From the NCBI RefSeq assembly GCF_032477075.1, contig NZ_JAWDXO010000012.1, positions 1 to 64,000 of the forward strand: a DNA stretch of 64,000 nt. Direction: 5' to 3'. The stretch comes from Fusobacterium sp. GTDB taxonomy: Bacteria > Fusobacteriota > Fusobacteriia > Fusobacteriales > Fusobacteriaceae. The stretch's first letter is position 1; each line of letters starts with the position of its first letter. Under the pieces are notes generated by a model. The model worked only from the letters and a program-made list of their open reading frames with translations, was not told where the DNA came from and did no database searches. Both the position numbers and the translations under genes were made by a program. Below, in pieces: positions 19,172 through 27,372 of the stretch.

Positions 19172-19506
19172 TTTTACCCCCTGTGTTTTATAATAATTTT
19201 ATCTATTTACCTGAATAGACAGGTCTTGATCTTCTTTCTTATTATACTTCAAAATTTCAAATAAATAAACATTCTCCTATATATATTTACAGATAATTTT
19301 TCCGCAACTATAAGTAAACAGTTATTAATCCTCTTTTCTTCGTTCTTTCTTTATCAATCAGCACTTTCAAACTTTACAAAATAAAAAAGAAGCATTTATA
19401 AAGAATTTTATTCTATCTTAAAAATTTTAGTAAAAATATTTACTTTCTAATTTTTATCTTTAAATATTTCTCTATCTTTTTAATAAGCTTCTTTAAATTA
19501 AAGTAT
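19172..19506. other. Intergenic region between the yeh-type and ynb-type operons
   Basis: No gene seen. It contains the likely promoter of the DUF4132 operon (19241-19269) and, in the leader, a small inverted repeat ACCTG-N6-CAGGT near 19210-19226. Nearer the lipid operon, AAAGAAGC (around 19491-19484) can pair at long range with GCTTCTTTTTT (around 19396-19386) on the minus strand. That could be a large, AT-rich terminator for the lipid operon, though the loop of about 90 bases makes it doubtful. Confidence 0.5.
19241..19269 (-). promoter_or_regulatory. Possible promoter of the yeh-type operon
   Basis: On the minus strand a perfect TATAAT (19246-19241) lies 17 bases from TTTATT (19269-19264), a poor -35. 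It is the best candidate between the two operons. Confidence 0.4.
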
Positions 19507-20361
19507 TTAATTCAAGTATAATGTTATCAACAAAATAACAGGAGAATTAAAAATCAAACTGTCTACACGATCAAGTATTCCCCCATGACCTGCAAGTATA
19601 GTTCCTGAATCTTTCTTATTTGCCTTCCTTTTAAAATAAGAAATTGAAATATCTCCTAAAAATCCTAATATAGCTATTATTGGTCCCATCCAAATATTAA
19701 TTTTATATCCATAAGCTGTATTTAAAAAGAATATGGTTGCTGTTGTCATTATTATTCCACCAACTACACCTTCTAAAGTTTTATTTGGACTGATTTTAGG
19801 AGCTATCCTTCTTTTGCCAAAAATATTTCCAGTTATATACTGATAAACATCATTCAGTTCTATAAGTATAATCCAAGCTAAAATTAATAGAATTCCACTT
19901 TCTATATTTACAAGATATGAAATAAAGCTTATGAAATAAACACTGAAAAATAGACTTAAAATTATTTTTTCTTTTTTAAAAAATATATTAATAAATATTA
20001 TTATAGATGGAATAAAGAAATAAAAAATATAAATCATATTCTGATATATTATAAAATAATTAATCCCTATTATTAATATACATATCATTTTTATTCCAAA
20101 AGTTCTTTTTACATCAAATAATTTTAAAAATTCTATTAATGATAGATAAGATATCAAAATAAATAAAATAATCATTGATATTTTATTTATACTTCCTAGA
20201 TAAAAAATACCAATTATCATCAACCATGTTTTTATTCTCTGGCATAGATTTGTATATCTTTCTTTACTAAATTTATTTTTTAACAAATAAACAAATATAT
20301 ATGCTCCTATTGCTATAAAAAAGAAAAAAATAAGTATAGGAATTTTCTGAAAAATATTCAT
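19507..20361 (-). CDS. CdsA-type phosphatidate cytidylyltransferase, YnbB-like
   Basis: Integral membrane enzyme expected to make a CDP-activated lipid from CTP and phosphatidate or a related lipid phosphate. It has about eight hydrophobic segments and ends with the CDS signature: SYFKRKANKKD, then HGGILDRVDSL. The frame opens at 20385, but AGGAGG lies inside those first codons, ten bases before the ATG at 20361, so I take 20361 (284 residues). Last gene of a six-gene operon, 16 bases after the CDP-alcohol transferase. The operon context (as in E. coli ynbABCD) argues it is a specialised second enzyme rather than the housekeeping CdsA. Confidence 0.88.
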   Translation of the reverse strand: MNIFQKIPILIFFFFIAIGAYIFVYLLKNKFSKERYTNLCQRIKTWLMIIGIFYLGSINKISMIILFILISYLSLIEFLKLFDVKRTFGIKMICILIIGINYFIIYQNMIYIFYFFIPSIIIFINIFFKKEKIILSLFFSVYFISFISYLVNIESGILLILAWIILIELNDVYQYITGNIFGKRRIAPKISPNKTLEGVVGGIIMTTATIFFLNTAYGYKINIWMGPIIAILGFLGDISISYFKRKANKKDSGTILAGHGGILDRVDSLIFNSPVILLITLYLN

Positions 20362-20377
20362 ATCATCTTTTCCTCCT

Positions 20378-20983
20378 CTATACAATATTTTTTAAAGTAG
20401 CTTTTATTCTATTATATATAGTGACTACTAATAAAAATATTCCTAAATATATGAGATAGTTTATATATTTATTATCTATTCCTATAAATATGAAAATTGA
20501 CAATATACTTACAAAAAAAGCTCTGTCACTTTTACCCATTGGTCCTTCATAATGTCTTTTTCTATCAATCTGTATAGCCACTATTCCTGTATATTCTGAT
20601 AATATTCCTAAAAAAGTAAACAGCATAGTTGATATAATATTAATATTTACAGCAGAAAAAAAGCACAGAAAAAAAACTGTATCTGCAACTACATCTCCAA
20701 TCTCATTGAGAAAAATACCTAAATTTGTTTTTTTATCAAATCTGCTGGCAATCATTCCATCTAATGCATTAAAAGCCATTCTTATTAAGAAAAATAATGG
20801 AACTGTCAAAAATAACCATCTATATTTTGAAAATATATAAAAAATTACAGAAAATATAATGCTTAAAATCATAGTTCCAATGGTTATCTGATTAGGAGTT
20901 ATACCAAAAGAGTTCAACTTTCTGCATAATGGCATCAATAAATCCTGAAATTTTTTCTTTAAATTATATATTGAAATATCCAT
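20378..20983 (-). CDS. CDP-alcohol phosphatidyltransferase, YnbA-like
   Basis: 201-residue membrane protein of the CDP-alcohol phosphatidyltransferase family, which joins a CDP-lipid to an alcohol acceptor. The motif region reads NALDGMIASR...LGIFLNEIGD. Compared with the usual D-x2-D-G-x2-A-R-x8-G-x3-D-x3-D, the first and third aspartates are Asn, although a further Asp follows (GDVVAD). From memory E. coli YnbA has the same Asn changes, so this may mark the subfamily; I could not check. Its partner is the CDP-lipid synthase just downstream. The start overlaps the stop of the previous gene by one base. Acceptor unknown. Confidence 0.85.
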   Translation of the reverse strand: MDISIYNLKKKFQDLLMPLCRKLNSFGITPNQITIGTMILSIIFSVIFYIFSKYRWLFLTVPLFFLIRMAFNALDGMIASRFDKKTNLGIFLNEIGDVVADTVFFLCFFSAVNINIISTMLFTFLGILSEYTGIVAIQIDRKRHYEGPMGKSDRAFFVSILSIFIFIGIDNKYINYLIYLGIFLLVVTIYNRIKATLKNIV

Positions 20984-22683
20984 TATTCTCCTCTCTTTTC
21001 AACTAAAGAAACTGTAAAAATTCCAAAATTATCTATAAGCATCTTTCTTTTTTCTAATCCATTATATCTGAAAATATTATCCAGTTCTTTTTGACCTCTT
21101 CTTCTCATTATCCAGTTTCTTTCTCTATGATTATTTAAAACAAAAGCTATCTTATGAAGTTGAGGATGCCATGGCTGACCTGTATATATAATGCATCCAT
21201 TTTTTTCAAGTATTTCAACAGCTCCTTTTACTGCCTGATTTATAAGTTCATTTTCATTGAACAATTCAAATATTCCTGAAATTATAATTATATCTGGTGT
21301 AAACTCAAGTTTTTTATAAGTTTCATAATCAAAACAATCTAAATTAGTAAATCTTATCTTTTCCCATCCATTTTCTTCAATGACTTTTTCTCCTGTTGCT
21401 ATATTCTCTTTTTTAAATTCATTTATTATAATTTCAACATCTGGAAATTCTCTTTTAATGTCAAAAAGATAGTTCCCAACTCCTCCTGCTATATCTAATA
21501 TCCTTACATCATTTTTGGATAATGTTGTTATTCTTTCTCTGACTAATTCAAGAAGATTTTTCTTTCTCACTCTTATTCCCTGCCACCCTATTTCATTCAA
21601 ATAGCATCTGTCCATGAATTTCCCTATCCCAAATTTTCCATCAGTTTGATTTTTATAAATATAATCAAGAGAAGGTCCTGAATCAAACCCATGCTCCAAT
21701 CCTATACTCATTCCCTTACTTAACCATCCTAATTTATTTAGAAGAAATTTTTGTATTCCAAAAGATACTTTTTCTTTAATTGGGATCATCTTCAATAAAA
21801 TAGTTTCATATTCTTTTTGAGAAAATTTTTCTGGAAGAATATTTATACTTTCCTTTTTTAAACTATAACTTTTTATAATAAAATCATCTATTTTTTTATA
21901 AACTTCTTCTCTTTTTTCTTCAAACATAATTCCATGATAGAAATCCTTTAAATATACAAATTCTTTTAATTCACTTCCTAGTTCTAAATAGAATTTTTTC
22001 TGAGAATTATTTTTTACGACATAATCTTTTCCAGCAGAAAAAATGATTGTAGGAATATCAATGGCAGCAGAATCATCAGCTAATCTTTTTCCTGCATCTA
22101 AAAGATCAACAAGAAGCCTAGCATTGATATCTTTAGTTATTAATCTATCTGAATCATATTTCTTTTGCTCATTTACATCATGAGTCAGTACCTTAGATTT
22201 AACATAACTTGGAACTTTGGCATTTTTATTAAGCTTTGTTAAAAGCATAATAGATTCCTTTGCTAAAGGAACATATAATTTTATTTCAAAAGCAGGAGCA
22301 AGAAGTGCCATCCCAGCAATTTCAGGTGCATAATCATGTACCCATGCTGTTAGAATAACTCCTCCTATACTATTTGCTACTATAAAAATATCTTTTTCTA
22401 ATATTTTATATTCTTTTTTTATAAAATTTACAAATGAATTTAAATCTCTTACATAATCCATAAATATTGGAGAACTTTTTTCTTTTGTACATCCATGACC
22501 TCTTAAATCATAAGAAAAAATATTATATTTTTTAAATCTTTCGCTAGTTGCAAAATCATTTAATCTCTCTGAATGTTCATGACCTCTATGAATCACAATT
22601 AAAGTTTTTTTATTCTCATCAAAATTCCAATTTCTATAAAATATATCTGTACCATCAAAACTTTTAAAATAATTCATCTCCAT
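20983..22683 (-). CDS. Bifunctional alpha/beta hydrolase / SAM-dependent methyltransferase, YnbC-like
   Basis: Fusion of two enzymes. The N-terminal 260 residues form an alpha/beta hydrolase of the monoacylglycerol-lipase type, with HRGHEHSER near the oxyanion hole and nucleophile Ser in ANSIGG near residue 104. After a linker the C-terminal half is a class I methyltransferase with motif I ILDIAGGVGNYL near residue 394. E. coli YnbC has the same fusion. The frame is open from 22719, but AAGGAG lies seven bases before the ATG at 22683, so I take that start (566 residues). It probably deacylates and methylates a lipid intermediate of this operon; both substrates are unknown. Confidence 0.87.
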   Translation of the reverse strand: MEMNYFKSFDGTDIFYRNWNFDENKKTLIVIHRGHEHSERLNDFATSERFKKYNIFSYDLRGHGCTKEKSSPIFMDYVRDLNSFVNFIKKEYKILEKDIFIVANSIGGVILTAWVHDYAPEIAGMALLAPAFEIKLYVPLAKESIMLLTKLNKNAKVPSYVKSKVLTHDVNEQKKYDSDRLITKDINARLLVDLLDAGKRLADDSAAIDIPTIIFSAGKDYVVKNNSQKKFYLELGSELKEFVYLKDFYHGIMFEEKREEVYKKIDDFIIKSYSLKKESINILPEKFSQKEYETILLKMIPIKEKVSFGIQKFLLNKLGWLSKGMSIGLEHGFDSGPSLDYIYKNQTDGKFGIGKFMDRCYLNEIGWQGIRVRKKNLLELVRERITTLSKNDVRILDIAGGVGNYLFDIKREFPDVEIIINEFKKENIATGEKVIEENGWEKIRFTNLDCFDYETYKKLEFTPDIIIISGIFELFNENELINQAVKGAVEILEKNGCIIYTGQPWHPQLHKIAFVLNNHRERNWIMRRRGQKELDNIFRYNGLEKRKMLIDNFGIFTVSLVEKRGE

Positions 22684-22705
22684 AAAATTCTCCTTATTTG
22701 AATTC

Positions 22706-23998
22706 TCAATATTTTTCAATAATATCTAATATATAGTTTGGAATTACAGCATATTTAACTATTTTTTTTATTACTGAAACAGCTTCATTAGTTTCAACCT
22801 GGTAATTCTTTTTTAAAAAAGCAATTCCTAATGCTGTGCTCCTTGAATATCCCATTAAACAATGGATATATATTTTTTCATTTTTCCCCAAATTTTTATA
22901 TTCTCCTAATATAAATTCTAAAGCAGATAAAAATATTTCTTCATTAAAATTACAAATATCTAAAAGAGGAAAAGAATAATATTCCCCTTTCTCTTTCAAT
23001 ATCCTGTTTTCCTCTGCTTCAGCTGATAAATCTATTATGATAATTTTTTTATCTGAAATAAATTCTTTAACTTGTCTGTCATTTAATTTTGAACCAATAA
23101 AAATATCTGGTGCAATTTCTTTCCAAGGATTTTCCTCATATTTTCTAAAAAATTTCCATAATATATTATAACAAAACAAATATGGGAAATATATTATTTT
23201 ATTATATGGTGTTATTTTCCCCACTTTCTTTATAAAATTTGGATTATTTTCTATATATGCTTTTCCAACGAGAAAAAAAGTTAAGGAAGGAAAAAATAAT
23301 ACTATGCTCCAATTAAAAAATATTATTCCTGTTGAAAACAAAAGAAAACTAAGTAAAAAATAAATAAATCCTATTTTCTTATTTCTTTCATTAACTTTTT
23401 CTGAAAAAATAAATAAAATAAATATAGTAAGCAGCAAAGCAAATATTATATCTATAATATGGTGCTGATAAATAAAAATTGTTGATAATCCCATGAATAA
23501 AAACCAAATATAAAATACATATTTTACTTTACTTTTTATTTCTTTCTGAAATACTATTGCAAATACTATTGCATAGCTGATATGTAGAGATGGACATTGG
23601 TTAAAATTATTGTCCATTCTTTCAAGAAATTGGAAAATAGTGTTTAAAAAACCATTGCTTATTTCAGGCTTTTCAAATGCAAACTTCAAAGGAAATATAA
23701 AAAAAGAAATTGATGATATTACTGTTATGGAATTTATTTGTTTTACTAATATATATAAGCTTTCTTTTGTTTTGCATAAAAAAAATATTATTACAAAAAA
23801 TATACCAGAACTCATATATGGAATTATTAACCATGAAATAAAGGGTATATTTTTCTCCCAAGGAAAATAAAATGATGGTACTGATTCTAAAGTGGAAGCA
23901 TGTATTCCAGCTGCTTTATAAAAAAATATAAAAATCAAGTAACTTATTATCATCCATAAAAAACTTTGAATTTTTAATTTTATATTTTTATTTTCCAT
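22706..23998 (-). CDS. PAP2-type lipid phosphatase fused to dual-specificity phosphatase, YnbD-like
   Basis: 430 residues with two phosphatase modules. The N-terminal 270 residues form a multi-span membrane domain of the PAP2 superfamily with CPSLHISYA and a later HHIIDI. The C-terminal 130 residues form a cytoplasmic dual-specificity (cysteine) phosphatase with the signature HCLMGYSRS near residue 377. E. coli YnbD has this same fusion. The protein probably removes phosphate from a lipid phosphate, the dual-specificity part acting on a second phosphoester such as a phosphatidylglycerophosphate-like product. It overlaps the SDR gene by 11 bases. Confidence 0.85.
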   Translation of the reverse strand: MENKNIKLKIQSFLWMIISYLIFIFFYKAAGIHASTLESVPSFYFPWEKNIPFISWLIIPYMSSGIFFVIIFFLCKTKESLYILVKQINSITVISSISFFIFPLKFAFEKPEISNGFLNTIFQFLERMDNNFNQCPSLHISYAIVFAIVFQKEIKSKVKYVFYIWFLFMGLSTIFIYQHHIIDIIFALLLTIFILFIFSEKVNERNKKIGFIYFLLSFLLFSTGIIFFNWSIVLFFPSLTFFLVGKAYIENNPNFIKKVGKITPYNKIIYFPYLFCYNILWKFFRKYEENPWKEIAPDIFIGSKLNDRQVKEFISDKKIIIIDLSAEAEENRILKEKGEYYSFPLLDICNFNEEIFLSALEFILGEYKNLGKNEKIYIHCLMGYSRSTALGIAFLKKNYQVETNEAVSVIKKIVKYAVIPNYILDIIEKY

Positions 23999-24731
23999 TA
24001 CTTTTCCTTAAAAGTATCTTACTTAACATTTTTTTAGGTAATATAGAAAGGATAGAAACAATTATTTTCATTTTCAAGGGGAATATTATTTTTTCTTTAT
24101 TCTCTTTAATACTTTTGATAATAATATCTGCTGCATATTCTTCTGATATTATAAAAGGTTTTTTAGAGACATCATTATTATTCAATTCCCTCAATTTTAA
24201 AGTATCAATATACCCTGGTATAACAGCTGTCACCCTTATTCCAAAATCTGCCAAAGCTTCTCTGTATGCTTCACATAAATTAATAACTACTCTTTTTGAT
24301 TTGCTGTATACTGATGCCCCTGGATATTCTAACAATGCTGCCACTGAAGATATTGCAGCAATATGCCCATTTTTATTTTTCAACATAATTTCTCTTGCTA
24401 TTTCAAAAGCATTTATAGTTCCAGCTATATTTACTTTCAGCATATTTACAGCTTCTTCCTGAGTTAATCTTCTAGTACGGCTATTTGAATAATTTCCAGC
24501 TGAAGCTATCATTATATCCAATTCTCCATTGGAGAAATCTTTCACTGCTTTTTCAAAAACTTCTTTATCATAAGTATCAAATCTATAAATTTTGAGTTTA
24601 TCATTTTTTCTTATTTTATCTATTTTTTCTTTATTACGTCCACAAACTGCTACTTCATGACCTTGTTTTAAATATTTTTCAGCAATGGCCAATCCTATTC
24701 CTGATGTTCCTCCTGCAATAAATATTTTCAT
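23988..24731 (-). CDS. Short-chain dehydrogenase/reductase
   Basis: 247-residue classical SDR, NAD(P)-dependent. The cofactor motif is GGTSGIG at residues 7-13, ASAG lies near 86, and the catalytic Ser-Tyr-Lys set is seen in AISSVA and YSKSK near 148-152. The C-terminus is basic and hydrophobic, suggesting membrane association as in lipid-acting SDRs. GGAGGA precedes the ATG, and the gene overlaps its upstream neighbour by one base and the phosphatase by 11 bases. It is not part of the E. coli ynbABCD set, so here it adds a redox step such as reduction of a keto-lipid. Confidence 0.85.
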   Translation of the reverse strand: MKIFIAGGTSGIGLAIAEKYLKQGHEVAVCGRNKEKIDKIRKNDKLKIYRFDTYDKEVFEKAVKDFSNGELDIMIASAGNYSNSRTRRLTQEEAVNMLKVNIAGTINAFEIAREIMLKNKNGHIAAISSVAALLEYPGASVYSKSKRVVINLCEAYREALADFGIRVTAVIPGYIDTLKLRELNNNDVSKKPFIISEEYAADIIIKSIKENKEKIIFPLKMKIIVSILSILPKKMLSKILLRKSNGK

Positions 24732-25849
24732 TATATTCCTCCAGTATTAATTTTTCTAAATATTTCAGAGGTATTATATATATTTTTATTTCTCATATTT
24801 TTTTTATTATTCTTTCCACTTATTATAGCTTCCTTTGCCCGTTCATACCCATATTTCCATTGAATATCTACATCCTCTCTGAATTTTTCATATTCATCTG
24901 GAATTGATAATTCAACTTGTAACTTAAGTAAATTCAATCTGGCTGTCACATAATGTCCTTTTAATTTTGAAGGAACATCAGATGTATCTATCCAATAATC
25001 TCCATAGGAATCATGTACTTCTTGCAATCTTTCATTTCCACTATAACCAAAAACTGATTTTACAGAAGAATCCTCTATTTTATCATATTCCTGTTTTAGC
25101 TCCAGTATTACTTCATCTGCTAATAATTTTGCCAATTCTATTGGTACAAGATTTATTGCCCCACCAGCAAAATATTCATCATTATGTAGTACTGGTTTAG
25201 TATAAAACATATCTGAAATTGATATTCTTGCTGCTTTTAATAAAGAAAAATCTGTTATTATTTCTTCTTTTTCTGCAATTGTGCTTTTCAATAAAACTTT
25301 TGATTTTACTTTTAATTCCTCTTTTTTAAATAACTTTTCTGTTTTTTTATCTGTAAAAATAACCTCTTGGTACAATTTTCTATCTCCACATATTTTACCT
25401 GTTTCAAATTTATCAAATAGTATTTTAGAACCAATTATAATAGTTTTAATAGAAAGATTTTTTCTTTTACTCAATGTTGGAAGATAATTATCTAAATCTT
25501 CTGGTATATCTACTAAATATTTATCAAAAATATTTTCAATATATAATTTTTTTCTTAATTCCCTCAACTTACAATCAATACCTATTCTATAGAGCATTTT
25601 TTCTCTAGTTAATTTTAAAGATTTCATAAAACCATATAACTCTAATGACTTCATATATTCTTTTATCTCAATGTCGGTTTCAAGTGAATTTATAATGGCA
25701 GCAGCTATTGCTCCACCACAGCTTCCTATAATGAGATCAGGTGTATGCCCCATATCTTTCAATGCAGAAAATATGCCCCCATAGACAGCAAATCTGGATC
25801 CACCTCCAGAAAAAATAACAGCTTTTTTATATTTCTGTAGTTTTTCCAT
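24731..25849 (-). CDS. Patatin-like protein with altered catalytic residues
   Basis: 372-residue member of the patatin/RssA phospholipase family, first gene of the lipid operon. The oxyanion-hole loop is intact (FSGGGSRFAVYGG, residues 14-26). However, the nucleophile elbow, normally GxSxG, reads GSCGG near residue 44, placing Cys at the nucleophile position, and the normal DGG/DGA motif of the dyad reads FAGGA near residue 228, lacking the Asp. It is therefore either a lipid-binding pseudoenzyme or uses another chemistry. The frame is intact over full length, so this is not simple decay. GAGGGG precedes the ATG. Confidence 0.82.
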   Translation of the reverse strand: MEKLQKYKKAVIFSGGGSRFAVYGGIFSALKDMGHTPDLIIGSCGGAIAAAIINSLETDIEIKEYMKSLELYGFMKSLKLTREKMLYRIGIDCKLRELRKKLYIENIFDKYLVDIPEDLDNYLPTLSKRKNLSIKTIIIGSKILFDKFETGKICGDRKLYQEVIFTDKKTEKLFKKEELKVKSKVLLKSTIAEKEEIITDFSLLKAARISISDMFYTKPVLHNDEYFAGGAINLVPIELAKLLADEVILELKQEYDKIEDSSVKSVFGYSGNERLQEVHDSYGDYWIDTSDVPSKLKGHYVTARLNLLKLQVELSIPDEYEKFREDVDIQWKYGYERAKEAIISGKNNKKNMRNKNIYNTSEIFRKINTGGI

Positions 25850-25944
25850 ATCTTTATTCCCCTCAAAAAAATTTTATCTGTATAAAACTGAATCTAATTA
25901 AATTTTATCACATTAATACTTACTCTACCATTTAAATTTTAATA

Positions 25945-25970
25945 TAAAAAAGAGATGCTTAATGCATCTC
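25945..25970 (-). terminator. Leftward intrinsic terminator, second of two in tandem
   Basis: On the minus strand GAGATGC (25970-25964) pairs with GCATCTC (25958-25952) around a short loop, followed by a T-run. It lies about 95 bases beyond the fprA terminator at 26067-26103. Confidence 0.7.
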
Positions 25971-26066
25971 CAACACCCTATTATTTATTTATATTTTTAG
26001 AAACTCTAAATTTTACTATTCTTTTAGAGATAATTTTTAACTTTCTCATAGTTATTTTTAAATAAT

Positions 26067-26103
26067 AAAAAAAGCTCACTGAGTAAATCAGCAAGCTTTT
26101 TTA
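26067..26103. terminator. fprA terminator
   Basis: AAAGCT and AGCTTT pair outside, CTGA (26079-26082) and TCAG (26088-26091) pair inside, with a CA/CA internal loop and A/T runs at both edges. It lies just beyond the fprA stop and can act in both directions. Confidence 0.75.
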
Positions 26104-26111
26104 TTATAAAA

Positions 26112-27323
26112 TTATTCCTTTTCTTTCATTGATTCAAGTATACTATCAACAAAAATATCCATTTCTTCAATTGTACTTTCATTCATAGAAGAAGTTAATG
26201 TAACTCTTTCATTCAATACAGTCGTTTCCCTCATATCTTCTAAAAACTCCTGCATCAATTTACCAGATTCACAAGCCCAAGAACCATTTTCTAATATACC
26301 AAATGTTCTTTTTTGTAAATTTAATGCTTTCATATCCATCAAATAATTATGCATTAATGGATAAATTCCTAAATTATATGTCACAGAAGCCAGCACTACA
26401 TGGCTGTATTTAAATGTTTCAGATATAAGCTGAGAAACATGAGTTTTAGAAACATCATACATTACTACATTTGTCATTCCTTTCTGTACTAGCTTAGATG
26501 CCAGTACAGATACTGCATTTTCTGTATTTCCATACATTGAAGCATATACAATCATTACCCCTTTTTCTTCAGGTTCATATCTGCTCCACTTATCATATTT
26601 ATCAAGGAAATATCCTAAATCATTACGCCAAACTGGGCCATGTAAAGGACATATAATTTTTATATCTATTCCAGCAGCTTTCTTTAAAAGTGCTTGTACA
26701 TGAGGACCATATTTTCCAACAATATTTGTATAATAACGTCTTGCATCATCAAGCCACTCTCTATCAAATTTTACTTCATCATTAAATAACTTTCCATCTA
26801 AAGCTCCAAAAGACCCAAAAGCATCTGCACTGAATAATACTCCATTAGATAGATCAAAACTTACCATAGCCTCTGGCCAATGTACCATTGGAGCTGCAAC
26901 AAATAAAATCTCATGTTTTCCAAAAGATACCTTGTCTCCTTCCTTTACCTCTTGAGTCTTTGAACTGTCTATATGAAATCCAAATTGAGTCATAAAATAA
27001 AAAGCTTTTTCACTGCTGATAATTTTAACTTTTGGATAACGAAGCATTACTTCTTCTATCATAGCAGCATGATCTGGTTCCATATGATTAATAACCATAT
27101 AATCTAAAAGTCTTCCATCTAGAACTGTTTGTATATTTTCTATAAATTGACGCCCTATTGACCAATCTACTGTATCAAATAATACAGTTTTTTTATCTAA
27201 AAGAAGATATGAATTATATGAAACTCCTCTAGGAATAGGGTGTATATTTTCAAATAGATGAAGACGATGATCATCTCCTCCTACCCAGTATAAATCTTCA
27301 GTTATTTTTCTAACATTATGCAT
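26112..27323 (-). CDS. fprA: FprA-type flavodiiron protein
   Basis: 403-residue soluble flavodiiron protein that reduces oxygen to water (or NO to N2O) with electrons from rubredoxin. The N-terminal metallo-beta-lactamase-like domain has the di-iron ligands in NHMEPDH, VHWPEAM, SADAFG and CPLHGPVW. The C-terminal third is a flavodoxin domain opening with YASMYGNTEN near residue 256. AAAGGAGG precedes the ATG. It lies 49 bases downstream of a dehydrogenase that ends in a rubredoxin domain, and the pair is read from the promoter at 29379-29407. This links oxygen protection to acyl-CoA oxidation in an anaerobe. Confidence 0.93.
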   Translation of the reverse strand: MHNVRKITEDLYWVGGDDHRLHLFENIHPIPRGVSYNSYLLLDKKTVLFDTVDWSIGRQFIENIQTVLDGRLLDYMVINHMEPDHAAMIEEVMLRYPKVKIISSEKAFYFMTQFGFHIDSSKTQEVKEGDKVSFGKHEILFVAAPMVHWPEAMVSFDLSNGVLFSADAFGSFGALDGKLFNDEVKFDREWLDDARRYYTNIVGKYGPHVQALLKKAAGIDIKIICPLHGPVWRNDLGYFLDKYDKWSRYEPEEKGVMIVYASMYGNTENAVSVLASKLVQKGMTNVVMYDVSKTHVSQLISETFKYSHVVLASVTYNLGIYPLMHNYLMDMKALNLQKRTFGILENGSWACESGKLMQEFLEDMRETTVLNERVTLTSSMNESTIEEMDIFVDSILESMKEKE

Positions 27324-27372
27324 GAATTACTCCTCCTTTATGCTTAAAACAGCTTAAATTTTTATAGGTATC

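Noticed and set aside
19507..20361. Housekeeping CdsA
   Set aside because: The signature fits, but the position in a ynb-type operon and the absence of neighbours such as uppS, dxr or rseP point to a specialised enzyme.
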